A DNA stretch of 64,000 bases from Ilex aquifolium (taxonomy: Eukaryota; Streptophyta; Magnoliopsida; Aquifoliales; Aquifoliaceae): positions 17,768,001-17,832,000 of the forward strand of contig OX637399.1 of NCBI GenBank assembly GCA_951799425.1. The letters run 5' to 3'. The notes under the pieces are model-generated. The model was not told the origin of the DNA. It worked only from the letters and a program-made list of their open reading frames with translations, and searched no databases. How positions within the stretch are numbered: the stretch's first letter is position 1; each line of letters opens with the position of its first letter. The position numbers and the translations under genes are program-made. This document shows positions 36,347 to 47,496 of the stretch, in pieces.

Positions 36347-36529
36347 TGATTAGCACATAAAATTAGCATATTACTATGCCGTTTTAAGACTAATTGTACT
36401 TTAATGGAGTTTAAGTGATGTCATTTCAGGCCCTAAACTGAACAAAGACTCAAGAACAACAAGTACCACACTTGAATGCAACACCAACACATTAGAACAC
36501 AAAATTGGAAAAGCTTGGAGCACAGCCAG

Positions 36530-36846
36530 AACGTTCGAACGGCCACATTGAACTGTAGCAGACTCAACTGCTAAGAGAAGGCGTGTTGCAGTTAGGAAAG
36601 AAGACGGTGAAGCTCTAAGGCACTTGAGTGTCACGTTCGAACGCTAACTCACGTTCGAATGTGCACTTGAGTTAATTGAAGACCAGACTACTGCATAGAG
36701 TGTGGAACTGAACTTCACAGAAGACCAACAGATCACTCGAGTGAGAGGGTCAGAGCATATCTGGCGTTCGAACGGAAGACAACGTTCGAACGACCATAAA
36801 GCAAAAACAGAAACAACGTTCGAACGCCAACTCACGTTTGAACATT
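36530..36846. repeat. Palindrome cluster CGTTCGAACG in LTR1 of D
   Basis: About seven copies of CGTTCGAACG or variants, linked by GCCAACTCA or similar, ending about 90 bp before the TATA box. Confidence 0.92.
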
Positions 36847-36938
36847 CTCCACAGACTGGCAGCAGAGTAGTTGGTTTTTCACTTGGACTTGGGCGGCATA
36901 CAGTATTCCTTCTCCCCATCTTGTCTCCTCCTCTTGCC

Positions 36939-36944
36939 TATAAA
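36939..36944 (+). promoter_or_regulatory. TATA box, LTR1 of D
   Basis: TATAAA within TTGCCTATAAACACTCCC; the conserved copy in LTR2 is at 43341-43346. Confidence 0.75.
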
Positions 36945-38236
36945 CACTCCCATTGTTGGAGAGCTAAGGGAGCCAAGTAGAAGGGTTGATGGAGGCTTAG
37001 ACTCCCACTCACATTGTAGATTTAAGCTTATATTTTCCTTGTATGAAGTCTTTATTTTAGAGATTAGTTTGGCTTTAGTCCAACATCTCCTTGCTTGTTA
37101 TAAGAGTAGTTTTATGCTTATGCTTTCATTTACATGCATAGAAGAGAGTTAGTTCATCTTTTGGTTGAGGAAGCAACCCTCCATTCCTTGGTTGAGGAAG
37201 CCACCCTCCAAATGTGACTAGCGTTCTTCTACTTTTATTGTTTATGCACTTCACTTCCATTGCTTGAGCTTCTTTCTTTCTTAGAGGAGTGAAACTCTTC
37301 CACTTTTCTAGAGCTTTACCAAAGTCGTGAAGGGTGGAACGTGATTTACTCAATCTTTGTTAAAGATTGGCTCCTTGTTCTTTGTTGTTTTATCTTTTAA
37401 GTCTTTTACTTGGAGGGATGAGTATCACCCACTTTTCTAGCTTTACCAAAGTCATGAGGAGTGAGTAGTTTCTCATTCACTCTTTAGTAAGAGGAGAAGG
37501 GCATGTATAAGTTATCCGGGAATTATAATTGTGCACTGTTCTTATGCTTAACGTTTATTTCTTCTTGCTTATTGGATGATTGATTGCATCTAGCAAAGCT
37601 AAGGTACTTTGTATAACCGTGGGCTCTTTCTATGACACGGATGACTCATGCATATAAAGACTCATCGGTTCAAGGCAAGTACCCCGGCTAGATCTTCAGG
37701 ACTACCCTTCAATCCTCCCCTTTATTGTGCTTCATTTAAAGAATGGAATATTAATGTCATGAGTGGATGTCTTGTAGAAACACTTGCTTGTTTGTAGACG
37801 GGTTAAGTCTCGGCACAGACAATTCTTGTTCTAGAAAGATATCGGAATCACGTTCTTAATTCTCACAGTCCATCTTTATCTTCCGATTAACTTGCTGTTG
37901 AAAAGGGTGTTAATTGAGTTATCAAGCACAAGTATAATAAACCGGATAATTAACTACATGTCCAGATCCTTGAACTAAAGAGTGACCCTTTTTCATTAGC
38001 ATTTATCTCCTGTTTTGTTAAGAAAATTCTCTTGGAAAGAATTTTATATTCTGTCCAGGAAATCTCACACCTCTCAACAAATCTCAAAGGTTACAAGCAA
38101 TAGGTCTCCACCACTGCTTATCTCAAAAATACCAACAAAAGTTCCCTGTGGATTCGACTCTGGACTCAAACCGGATTATTACTACAGCTTGACCGCCTGC
38201 ACTTGGGTGTACATATTTCGGATTAAGTCAAGTTTT

Positions 38237-38253
38237 TCGCGCCGTTGCCGGGA
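38237..38253 (+). other. Primer-binding site of D, first copy
   Basis: TCGCGCCGTTGCCGGGA, tRNA-Asp type, six bases after the LTR end. Confidence 0.82.
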
Positions 38254-38568
38254 ACCTTTGAAAGGTGTTTTAAGGTAAAAGGTTTCAGCAGATGAACAGA
38301 TCTCTACCATTCAACCTTATCTCCAAGATCCATGAACTGGTAAATTCGAAATATTGGGGACAATGTTCAGTTTAGGTTGGGGGAGTATGAGAATACAGTT
38401 CATATTTGCCTTTGCCCGTAAATTTTTTGTTGTTGTTGTTGTTGTTCTGATCATTTTATGTACCTTGTCTTGTATAAATTGATGATTATATTTGTGAGTC
38501 AGCTTCAATCGTCTTTGTGACTACCAGACGTTAAAGAACCAGATAGTGAGTCCTAAAGCTTAGAAATC

Positions 38569-38979
38569 ATGGATGTTAAACTTGTTTGGTTTAGTCTAGG
38601 AGTTCTACGCACTTTTCCATCTGATGTGCATATTGTAATCATGAGAAAAGCAAGACTGGTAAGGAAGGCTGAAATCCAAGCAAAACAAGCGAAACCCCTT
38701 TGTGGCAGAAGCAGCTTTGCCAAACGCCGTCGTGCCAAAAGACTTGGTGCTTGTAAACAGTGTGGCAGAGTCTTTCACGAGAAAAGATACAACCAGTGTT
38801 CTGAACCAATCTCCGGTCGCGCACTCGATTGATTAGACTGGATAGTGAATGGGCTGAGTAAGGATTACCCTGATACGCCATGCTATTCCGGTACTCTGCT
38901 TAACCGGTTTGTGAGAGAGGAAGTTGGGAGAGTAACTGGTTGTCCGTTCTACACAGACACAGAGGGAGACTCGAATTAT
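38569..38979 (+). pseudogene. Small basic Cys-rich ORF of element D, copy 1 (premature stop)
   Basis: Same gene as 46844-47254 but with CAA replaced by TGA at 38830-38832, leaving 87 residues. The distal part (WIVNGLSKDYPDTPCYSGTL) is still recognisable but unlinked. Found 315 bp after the PBS, where gag would be expected. See copy 2 for the domain description. Confidence 0.6.
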
Positions 38980-39238
38980 ATAATTTTTTGTAGGAAATGT
39001 ATACTTTTGTTGGGGGTGAAAGCCAAAGGTCCGAATTTTTTGTAAAAAAATCTTTTTGTATAAACTCTTTTGACTGAAATGAAAATATGGGCCGAGTAAG
39101 GAATGTCCCAGAATACCAACCTGAAGCGTGGGTAGGGGCTTATCCTGAGATGCCATAGGATTTTGATTTAAAATTGTATGTTTGGCCCTCTTTGATTGTG
39201 TATAGTGTAGTGGAGAAATTTTTTTGGTTTTTGATTCA

Positions 39239-39540
39239 ACGTTCGAACGCCAAGTGACGTTCGAACGCCAAGTGACGTTCGAACGTCAGCTGCTTACAGT
39301 ACTCAGCCTCTGATAAAGCTTCTGATGAAACTTAAAAGTACTGGGAGCTCAGTTCGTTCGAACGCCAATAGACCGTTCGAACGAGATTAACGTTCGAACG
39401 CCAATAGAACGTTCAAACGAAGAGAACCTACAATACTTTGGCCTCTGACAGAACTCAAAAGTACTGAGAGCTCACCACGTTCGAACGATCTATTTAAAAT
39501 CCTTCTAGACACATTCGAACGTTACCAACGTTCGAACGTC
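39239..39540. repeat. Palindrome cluster CGTTCGAACG upstream of ORF2 (D, copy 1)
   Basis: About ten copies of CGTTCGAACG or one-step variants in 300 bp, ending 12 bp before a TATA box. Same palindrome as the D LTRs. Confidence 0.92.
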
Positions 39541-39551
39541 ACGACTCAGGC

Positions 39552-39557
39552 TATAAA
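39552..39557 (+). promoter_or_regulatory. Internal TATA box upstream of ORF2 (D, copy 1)
   Basis: TATAAA in GGCTATAAAAGCCTGG, directly after the palindrome cluster and 216 bp before the ORF2 ATG. It resembles a complete internal promoter. Confidence 0.6.
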
Positions 39558-39772
39558 AGCCTGGTTCGTCTTCTTCATTTCAAAACCCTCCAAAATCCTT
39601 GTAAATACGAAAAACCCTTGGTGACTCTTCACTACCTAGACCCCAAAACACCAACCATTCTCCAATTTTACCAAAAATCAATCCTCCCAAGACTATTCCC
39701 ATATCAAAAAGCTCCATTTTCACAGAGAAATCCAAAATTTCAAAATCCTCAAACTAAAAAAAAAAACCAAAA

Positions 39773-40867
39773 ATGCCAAGAGTCAAGCTTCCTGCCAGGC
39801 GCAACCCAAACACCGAAGAGCCCAATTTCGTCGAGGAGGTGGTGGAAGTGAGAGAAGGAATGCCACCACTTATGCGAAGATACGACAAAACTCGATTTCC
39901 CACAGCTCTAAAAGCTGATAGGTATGAAAATTTCTACCAAAACAAAGCCATTGTTTGTGAAAGAGATGTGATTTTGGCTGATTTTACGGAGTTGGGGATC
40001 TTTGCGGAGATGGAGAGAAGGGGGTGGTTGTTTTATTTGAGGAACGGCGGGGAGGCCATGGTCGACTTGGTGCGGGAGTTTTACTCCAACGCCGAGATCA
40101 TCGACGGGGAAATTCGAACATATGTAAGAGGAGTCCATGTGGACGTAAATAAGGATTACATTTGGGGGATAAGGCAAGAAGTGCCTCGATTACCACTTCC
40201 CGCCTACCCCCCAAAAAAGAACGTCGCAATGAATGAAGTGGAGAGGGAACTAACGGGAATGCCTACTTTCTCTTGGACGGGAAAGGGATTCTTTAGATAA
40301 GGGGAACTCATTGACAAATACAAAATGTTGAACTTGATTGCGGTTGCCAACTTTGCTCCGCTAGGAAGAAAGAATGAAATCCTCCCCGACATGGCCCGAC
40401 TATTGTATGCAATTGGAAAAGGGCAAAGCATTGACCTCCCCTCCCTAGTGTTGACTGAGATGAAGAAAGGGTGTGATGTGAAGCGGAATTCACTTCCCTT
40501 CGGCACCCTAGTGACTGAAATATGTAAAGACCATGGGGTAAGGGTGAAACCAGAGATGGAGATTCAAAAGCCAATGGGGCCACTTAACAAGGCATCCTTT
40601 AGGAGGAGCCAAGGTCATGGTGGCGGCCCAGCGTCAAGACAAGAGGAGCCCCCTGCCCAAGGAGTCGACGAAGTTCAGGATGGGCTTGATGAGATGGAGG
40701 AGAGAGAGATGGAGGAAGAGAGAGATCAGCCACAGGAGGCAGGGCCTAGCACCAGCACCCGACGCTCTTTACGAGACATCATGCTTAGCATTGAAACTAA
40801 GCAGGATGAGATTCTTAGGCTTCTGAGGGGTGGACCTGGTGGAGATGGTGGACATGGAGGAGAGTGA
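39773..40867 (+). pseudogene. ORF2-like gene of element D (one nonsense codon)
   Basis: 365-codon reading frame interrupted only by TAA at 40298-40300. The N-terminus is MPRVKLPARRNP with a basic/acidic mixed region. The core has FYQNKAIVCERDVILADFTELGI, GWLFYLRNGGEAMVDLVREFYSNA and RTYVRGVHVDVNKDYIWGI, typical of the putative plant transposon protein family. The second half has LGRKNEILPDMARLLYAIGKGQ, LTEMKKGCDVKRNSLPFGTLVTEIC, a Gln/Glu-rich linker, a short helix (RDIMLSIETKQDEILRLLRG) and a Gly-rich end. Diverged from the A/B/C/G type and without the long acidic tail. Function unknown. Confidence 0.78.
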
Positions 40868-42714
40868 GAGAGAGGGATCCCTGTTTTGTTTATGTTTTTT
40901 GTGTGTGTGTTTATTGCTTATTTCTATAAGTTTCTTCTTTGATAGTGTTAAAGATGTTGTAAGTTTTTGTGTGTGATTGTGGATGAATTGAATCGTTGAT
41001 ATTGATGTTAAACGATGATATTTTGAGAAATGAATGGTTCATTTTATCACTTTTATTTGTTTTAATGCATATGTAGATTTAGCTTAAAATTAATATATGA
41101 TGGAACGAATGTGGATGTTAAGAATGTTTGCTAGAGTAACTATGCACATGATCAGTTTGACACCTCAACTTATCAACCGAAACTTAAAACCGCATCTCTT
41201 GGAAAATTGGTATTATTTCTATGCTTAAATTGTCAAATGTGCATCGATATCTGTTATTTTCAAGGTACAGGATGATCTGACTCGAAAATAGAATCGGTAT
41301 ATAACCGACATCCCCTGGAAAACCCGACATAACTAGTGGAGATAACAAGGAACACCATGGTGAGTTTCGAGCCTTACGATGCTTTTGAGAGACAATCGAT
41401 GTTTACTCAAGTAAAGTCTTTCATTCTCAATTTTTGAATAATCTCATTAATCTTGCTTTGATTGACACAATTAAAAGTGATCTATTGACATTTCCCACAG
41501 GAAACCTTCACATACGACACATACATGTGCACATACTTGAGAAATGATTTTAGGCCATCTTTGATTTAATATTGAGCCTTAGCCATTTCTTTTACAAAAT
41601 TATTTCCCTAGTCAGCCATGTTTGAGCCCTTAATGTATGATTTCTTCTTCGATAAACCCGTATGATTACCAAGCCACAAGAAAACATACTTGACACACCA
41701 TTGCTATCTAATTTTCTTGCACCCTCTTATAAATCAATAAGACACAGAAATGCAAGGAAAAGGGAAAGGATGTGGAGGCTACTTTTCAATGACAAGAAGA
41801 ATCGATGGGAACAATTGAAACAGAAAAGAAGCAAAAAGGCAAGAAATTGCCAAGAAAGTGAAAAATGCGAAAAATGAAAGAAAGAAATATCATCTCTTGG
41901 CAAAATATCGAAAAGATAGAAAGAGGTATGCTACACTACATAAACAGAGGATAACTTTTGAATACTTCTGACATCATTTCGTTAGCCACTAACCTCTGGC
42001 CACGTTACAACCCATGAAAAGCCCTAATTGATCTCAAGTCTGTTACATGCATGTGTTGTCAATCAAAATTGGGATATGGTAAATAGTATTTCTTTAAATT
42101 ATGTCAATATTCTTTCATGATATTATGCCAAACATGAGTAGTTGCTTCCTTAAAATTTCACTCCCATCCTAATTGTACATGTGATTTTTCGATTGGCCAC
42201 CTTCTGATCACATGATCTGTGAGAAACAAGTCACTATAATCGGAGTGAACTTTTGCTGAGAGTATTCTACGAGAGGTTTGTGGAATCGAAGCTATCCATG
42301 GAAGGTGGTAAAAGGGAGTGTTTTTTATATAACAATTCCTGTAGCGTGAATGATCATTCCTACTACACAGGGAATCCCAAATGCCAATGTAACAGATGCT
42401 AATTTTTGCATAGAATAGATACCTATGAAAGAGGGACATGTGGGATATAAGTCAAAATTGAGAGTTGGGTGCCTCAACGACCATGATGCTAATTTACTTT
42501 AATCAGGAATCTCACATACACATCTGTTCGACTGAAGTTTGTGGGGAGCTTCACTGAAAACCGTCACGAGACAACACTCGTCCACTAGGGTAAACCTAGT
42601 GATTCAACGGCTTGTTGCATAAGCTAAATGCAATCGGATGACCTACGAAAATGGCATTAGGAGTAGATTTATTTTTGTATTACTAGAGATTAGCAATACT
42701 TAGGTTGGGGAGTG
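40868..42714 (+). other. 3' spacer of element D
   Basis: 1.85 kb noncoding. From about 41400 it shares blocks with the Athila-like spacers (AATAATCTCATTAATCTTGCTTTG, TTTTAGGCCATCTTTGA, TTGAGCCTTAGCC). It ends with purine tract TTAGGTTGGGGAGTG before LTR2, the probable PPT. No supportable gene. Confidence 0.7.
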
Positions 42715-42897
42715 TGATTAGCACTTAAAATTAGCATATTACTATGTCGTTTTAAGACTAATTGTACTTTAATGGAGTTTAAGTGATGTCATTTCAGGCC
42801 CTAAACTGAACAAAGACTCAAGAACAACAAGTACCACACTTGAATGCAACACCAGCACATTAGAGCACAAAATTGGAAAAGCTTGGAGCACAGCCAG

Positions 42898-43246
42898 AAC
42901 GTTCGAACGCCAACTCACGTTCGAACGGCCACATTGAACTGTAGCAGACTCAACTGCTAAGAGAAGACGTGTTGTAGTTAGGAAAGAAGACGGTGAAGCT
43001 CTGAGGCACTTGAGTGTCACGTTCGAATGTGCACTTGAGTTGATTGAAGACCAGACTACTGCACAGAGTGTGGAACTGAACTTCACAGAAGACTAACAGA
43101 TCACTCGAGTGAGAGGGTCAAAGCATATCTGGCATTCGAACGCCCCTAGTGCAAAGATAGAAGAAACGTTCGAACGAAAGACAATGTTCGAACAACCATA
43201 AAGCAAAAACAGAAACAACGTTCGAACGCCAACTCATGTTCGAACG
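42898..43246. repeat. Palindrome cluster CGTTCGAACG in LTR2 of D
   Basis: About eight copies including decayed CATTCGAACG and TGTTCGAACA. One unit present here (near 42915) is missing in LTR1 and one LTR1 unit (near 36640) is missing here. Confidence 0.92.
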
Positions 43247-43340
43247 TTCTCCACAGACTGGCAGCAGAGTAGTTGGTTTTTCACTTGGACTTGGGCGGCA
43301 TACACTATTCTTTCTCCCCCTCTTGTCTCCTCCTCTTGCC

Positions 43341-43346
43341 TATAAA
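43341..43346 (+). promoter_or_regulatory. TATA box, LTR2 of D
   Basis: TATAAA in TTGCCTATAAACACTCCC, identical to LTR1. Confidence 0.75.
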
Positions 43347-44289
43347 CACTCCCATTGTTGGAGAGCTAAGGGAGCCAAGTAGAAGGGTTGATGGAGGCTT
43401 AGACTCCCACTCACATTGTAGATTTAAGCTTATATTTTCCTTGTATGAAGTCTTTATTTTAGAGATTAGTTTGACTTTAGTCCAACATCTCCTTGCTTGT
43501 TATAAGAGTAGTTTTATGCTTATGCTTTCATTTACATGCATAGAAGGGAGTTAGTTCATCTTTTGGTTGAGGAAGCAACCCTCCATTCCTTGGTTGAGGA
43601 AGCCACCCTCCAAATGTGACTAGCGTTCTTCTACTTTTATTGTTTATGCACTTCACTTCCATTGCTTGAGCTTCTTTCTTTCTTAGAGGAGTGAAACTCT
43701 TCCACTTTTCTAGAGCTTTACCAAAGTCGTGAAGGGTGGAACGTGATTTACTCAATCTTTGTTAAAGATTGGCTCCTTGTTCTTTGTTGTTTTATCTTTT
43801 AAGTCTTTTACTTGGAGGGATGAGTATCACCCACTTTTCTAGCTTTACCAAAGTCATGAGGAGTGAGTAGTTTCTCATTCACTCTTTAGTAAGAGGAGAA
43901 GGGCATGTATAAGTTATCCGGGAATTATAATTGTGCACTGTTCTTATGCTTAACGTTTATTTCTTCTTGCTTATTGGATGATTGATTGCATCTAGCAAAG
44001 CTAAGGTACTTTGTATAACCGTGGGCTCTTTCTATGACACGGATGACTCATGCATATAAAGACTCATCGGTTCAAGGCAAGTACCCCGGCTAGATCTTCA
44101 GGACTACCCTTCAATCCTCCCCCTTATTGTGCTTCATTTAAAGAATGGAATATTAATGTCATGAGTGGATGTCTTGTAGAAACACTTGCTTGTTTGTAGA
44201 CGGGTTAAGTTTCGGCACAGACAATTCTTGTAAACTTCTAGAAAGACATCGGAATCATGTTCTTAATTCTCACAGTCCATCTTTATCTT

Positions 44290-44294
44290 CCGAT
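44290..44294. repeat. Target-site duplication CCGAT, left
   Basis: CCGAT before TGCTTGGTG; second copy at 46154-46158. Uninterrupted sequence is seen in LTR1 near 37880. Confidence 0.95.
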
Positions 44295-46153
44295 TGCTTG
44301 GTGAAAAACGTTGTTGTTTCCTAACCCCTAAAAACCATCCCTTAGAATGTATTGTATATGGTGTATGTGTGAAGGGAGTGTCACTCTCCCTTGAGATGAT
44401 GTCAAATGAAAGGGCAACAGAATGGTGGATGAATGAAATGAAATGAAATGAGTGTGTGAAAAAAAGTGCTCCCCAAGCGCAAGGAGTCTTTTGCTTGTCG
44501 TGTTTTACTTGGAATGAGTATTCCAAGGTCGTCTCCTTAGGGAAGGAAAGTTCAAGTGTGTGAAGGTGATTTTGTGAAAAAGAGAAAAGTGTAAAATCTT
44601 GTAGTTGGTTTTGGTGAATTTTGTTCTTAATGAAAATGCAAGAAAAACAAGTGTTGGCTAATCCGAAGGATTCACTCCAATGGGAATCCCAAATCAACTC
44701 AAAGCCTTCCTCGAATAGAGCTTAGATGAACGATTGATTCGTGGGAAGCTAGGGATGAAATGGAGGTGAGGATCCAAGCATAACCCGTGACCAGGCCTAC
44801 GGGATGTCAAAGACTCACAACCGCATCCACTCTCAACCCAGTCAAACCGAACCATCGTACTCTGAGAGGAGGAATGAAAATGAGCTGAAGTGACACACCC
44901 AAGAGGAGTTCTCCCTTGGATTAACCAACTTAAAAAATCTAGCTACTCATGAAAGCAAGAAAGAAATGCATAATGTAAAGAGACATAATTGAAATGGAGC
45001 ATGAAACTTAAATTAATGCAAGGAATCTTAAACTATGAAGAAAAATATTCAAAACCCATTTTAAAGCTTGAAAAATGAAGAACTTGAAAGCATTAATGGT
45101 GAAATCTAAAATGCAAGAATAAACTTGAAATATACTTGAAATAAATGACATTAAATGAAATGAATGAAGCTTACAAGAGTATTCAAGAGATTACAAGTGA
45201 AAATGGGCAAAGGAAATGCAAAAACATAAATTTCTATTATACTATTCATCTTCTTCTTCCTAGGAACTATCTAAGCTTAGGTAGCCACCCTTGAATCTTG
45301 TGTGAATGCTGAATATATGGAGTGTGAGAGCCTTGCAATTTGGTCCATGGTGGTCCCCCTAGGTGTGTGCAGGCCTCCCATCAATGGGAGGTGAGTTGAT
45401 GGCCCTTGACAGGCTAAGACAAGCTTAGTCTGCAACTATCATGGCTGCCCCCTTCTATCCCATCCTCCTTAAATGCCAAGCCTCCAAAGTCTTCAAATTG
45501 TGTAAGGGAGGCATGGTTGTAGGTAGAACATGTTGGGATAGGTGTGGGAGAAGTGTAGGTGGGACCCCCAAGCAAGTGGGATATGATTTGCAGGTGTCTG
45601 GGATGTTCTGGGCATTCTGGGCATGGCGTACCGGTATGCGTACCGGTACGGTTTGGCTACTGGAGTTCGTCGTACCAGTACGCGTACCGGTACAGTTTGC
45701 CTGCTCTAGACTAGTTTTCATAGAATTGTCATAACGTTTTATCCAACCGTCCGATTGAGCTGAAATTTGACACAATATAGAAGACATCCAGATCTACAAC
45801 TTTCATGTTGTGTACTGTTTCAGATTCGAAGTGGATCATGGTCACAAAAGAGGAAAACCGATGTACTACAACCAAATGGTGTGGGTGCTGGTGCCTTTGT
45901 TACCAAGCACCAATACCTCCTTGATTTCTTTCACTTTTAAGCCACCAAATCCTCATGTAATGTGTCAATGCCTTCACCACACATCCACACTTAGTTGCAA
46001 GGTTCTAAAATCCATCATTTAAGCTATAATTACCTGCAACATCAAAAATTCAACATTGTTCATAAATTTGGCTAACTCTAAGTAATTAAATGCAAAGTTA
46101 AGTTAAAATGCATGAAATGAGGCCGTCAAATATACAATATTTTGTGCTCATCA
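44295..46153 (-). mobile_element. Solo LTR inserted in LTR2 of D
   Basis: 1859 bp, TGCTTGGTG...GTGCTCATCA on the plus strand, perfect duplication CCGAT, no internal sequence. Athila-like LTR of the same family as 13970-15809. Palindrome cluster at 45626-45693. ORFs inside are not supported. Confidence 0.93.
45626..45693. repeat. Palindrome cluster GTACCGGTAC in solo LTR 44295-46153
   Basis: GTACCGGTAT-GC-GTACCGGTAC, linker GGCTACTGGAGTTCG, then GTACCAGTAC-GC-GTACCGGTAC. One copy shows CG-to-CA decay at the centre. Confidence 0.9.
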
Positions 46154-46158
46154 CCGAT
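46154..46158. repeat. Target-site duplication CCGAT, right
   Basis: LTR2 of D resumes here. Confidence 0.95.
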
Positions 46159-46508
46159 TAACTTGTTGTTGACACGGGAGTTAATTGAGTTATCAAGCAC
46201 AAGTATAATAAACCGGATAATTAACTATATGTCCAGATCCTTGAACTAAAGTGTGACCCTTTTTCATTAGCATTTAATCTCCTGTTTTGTTAAGAAAATT
46301 CTCTTGGAAAGAATCTTATATTCTGTCCAGGAAATCTCACACCTCTCAACAAATCTCAAAGGTTACAAGCAATACATCTCCACCACTGTTTATCTCAAAA
46401 ATACCAACAAAAGTTCCATGTGGATTCGACTCCGGACTCAAACCGGATTATTACTACAGCTTGACCGCCTGCACTTGGGTGTACACATTTCGGATCAAGT
46501 CAATTTTT

Positions 46509-46526
46509 TGGCGCCGTTGCCGAGGA
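46509..46526 (+). other. Primer-binding site of D, second copy
   Basis: TGGCGCCGTTGCCGAGGA, tRNA-Asp type, after the LTR2 end; shows that a second internal region begins here. Confidence 0.82.
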
Positions 46527-46843
46527 ACCTTTGAAAGGTGTTTTAAGGTAAAAGGTTTCAGCAAATGAACATATCTCTACCATTCCACCTCATCTCCAAG
46601 ATCCGTGAACTGGTAAATTCGAAACATTGGGGACAATGTTCAGTTTAGGTTGGGGGGTATGAGAATACAATTCATATTTGCCTTTGCCCGTAAATTTTTT
46701 GCTGTTGTTGTTGTTGTTGTTCTGATCATTTTATGTACCTTGTCTTGTATAAATTGATGATTATGTTTGTGAGTCAGCTTCAATCGTCTTTGTGACTGGT
46801 AGACGTTAAAGAACCAGATAGTGAGTCCTAAAGCTTAGAAATC

Positions 46844-47254
46844 ATGGATGTTAAACTTTTTTGGTTTAGTCTAGGAGTTCTACGCACTTTTCCATCTGAT
46901 GTGTATATTGTAATCATGAGAAAAGCAAGACTGGTAAGGAAGGCCGATATCCAAGAAAAACAAGCGAAACCCTTCTGTGGCAGAAGCAGCTTTGTCAAAC
47001 GCCGTCGTGCCAAAAGACTTGGTGCTTGTAAACAGTGTGGCAGAGTCTTTCACGAGAAAAGATACAACCAGTGTTATGAACCAATCTCCAGTCGCGCACT
47101 CGATCAATTAGACTGGATAGTGAATGGGCTGAGTAAGGATTACCCTGATACGCCATGCTATTCCGGTACTCTGCTTAACCGGTTTGTGAGAGAGGAAGTT
47201 GGGAGAGTCACTGGTTGTCCGTTCTACACAGACACAGAGGGAGACTCGGATTAG
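46844..47254 (+). CDS. Small basic Cys-rich protein, intact copy (viral NABP-like or zinc-knuckle-like)
   Basis: 136 codons, ATG at 46844, TAG at 47252-47254. Residues 1-25 are fairly hydrophobic. Residues 26-61 are strongly basic, with the patch KRRRAKR at 52-58. A Cys/His cluster CKQCGRVFHEKRYNQC follows at 62-77 (C-x2-C-x4-H-x6-C), with further Cys at 45, 105 and 125. The tail is acidic. A basic stretch directly before C-x2-C resembles the small cysteine-rich nucleic-acid-binding proteins of carla- and allexiviruses (Viral_NABP family), some of which suppress RNA silencing. It could instead be a modified retroviral CCHC knuckle, two residues too long. It sits in the gag position of D. Both readings are tentative; the closely similar copy at 38569 supports a real conserved ORF. 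Confidence 0.5.
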   Translation: MDVKLFWFSLGVLRTFPSDVYIVIMRKARLVRKADIQEKQAKPFCGRSSFVKRRRAKRLGACKQCGRVFHEKRYNQCYEPISSRALDQLDWIVNGLSKDYPDTPCYSGTLLNRFVREEVGRVTGCPFYTDTEGDSD

Positions 47255-47496
47255 ATAATTTTCTGTAGGAAATGTGTTATTTTGTTGGGGGCGAAAGCCA
47301 AAGGTCCGAATTTTTTGTATAAACTCTTTTGACTGAAATGAAAATATGGGCCGAGTAAGGAATGTCCCAGAATACCAACCTGAAGCGTGGGTAGGGGCTT
47401 ATCCTGAGACGCCATAGGATTTTGATTTAAAATTGTGTGTTTGGCCCTCTTTGATTGTGTATAGTGTAGTGGAGAAATTTTTTTGATTTTTGATTC

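Larger units (their letters stand above)
36347..38230 (+). repeat. LTR1 of element D
   Basis: 1884 bp, TGATTAGCAC...TTAAGTCA. U3 with palindrome cluster, TATA box at 36939-36944, then R/U5. It differs from LTR2 by point changes and by loss or gain of whole palindrome-plus-spacer units. Confidence 0.88.
42715..46502 (+). repeat. LTR2 of element D, interrupted by solo LTR
   Basis: Two segments, 42715-44294 and 46159-46502, together about 1.92 kb, homologous to LTR1 and ending AAGTCA before a second PBS. TATA box at 43341-43346. Confidence 0.88.

Noticed and set aside
38569..47254. Integrated plant RNA virus
   Set aside because: Only one small NABP-like ORF is seen, with no replicase, movement or coat protein nearby, and it is embedded between a PBS and ORF2 of an LTR element. 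A captured gene or a gag relic is more likely.
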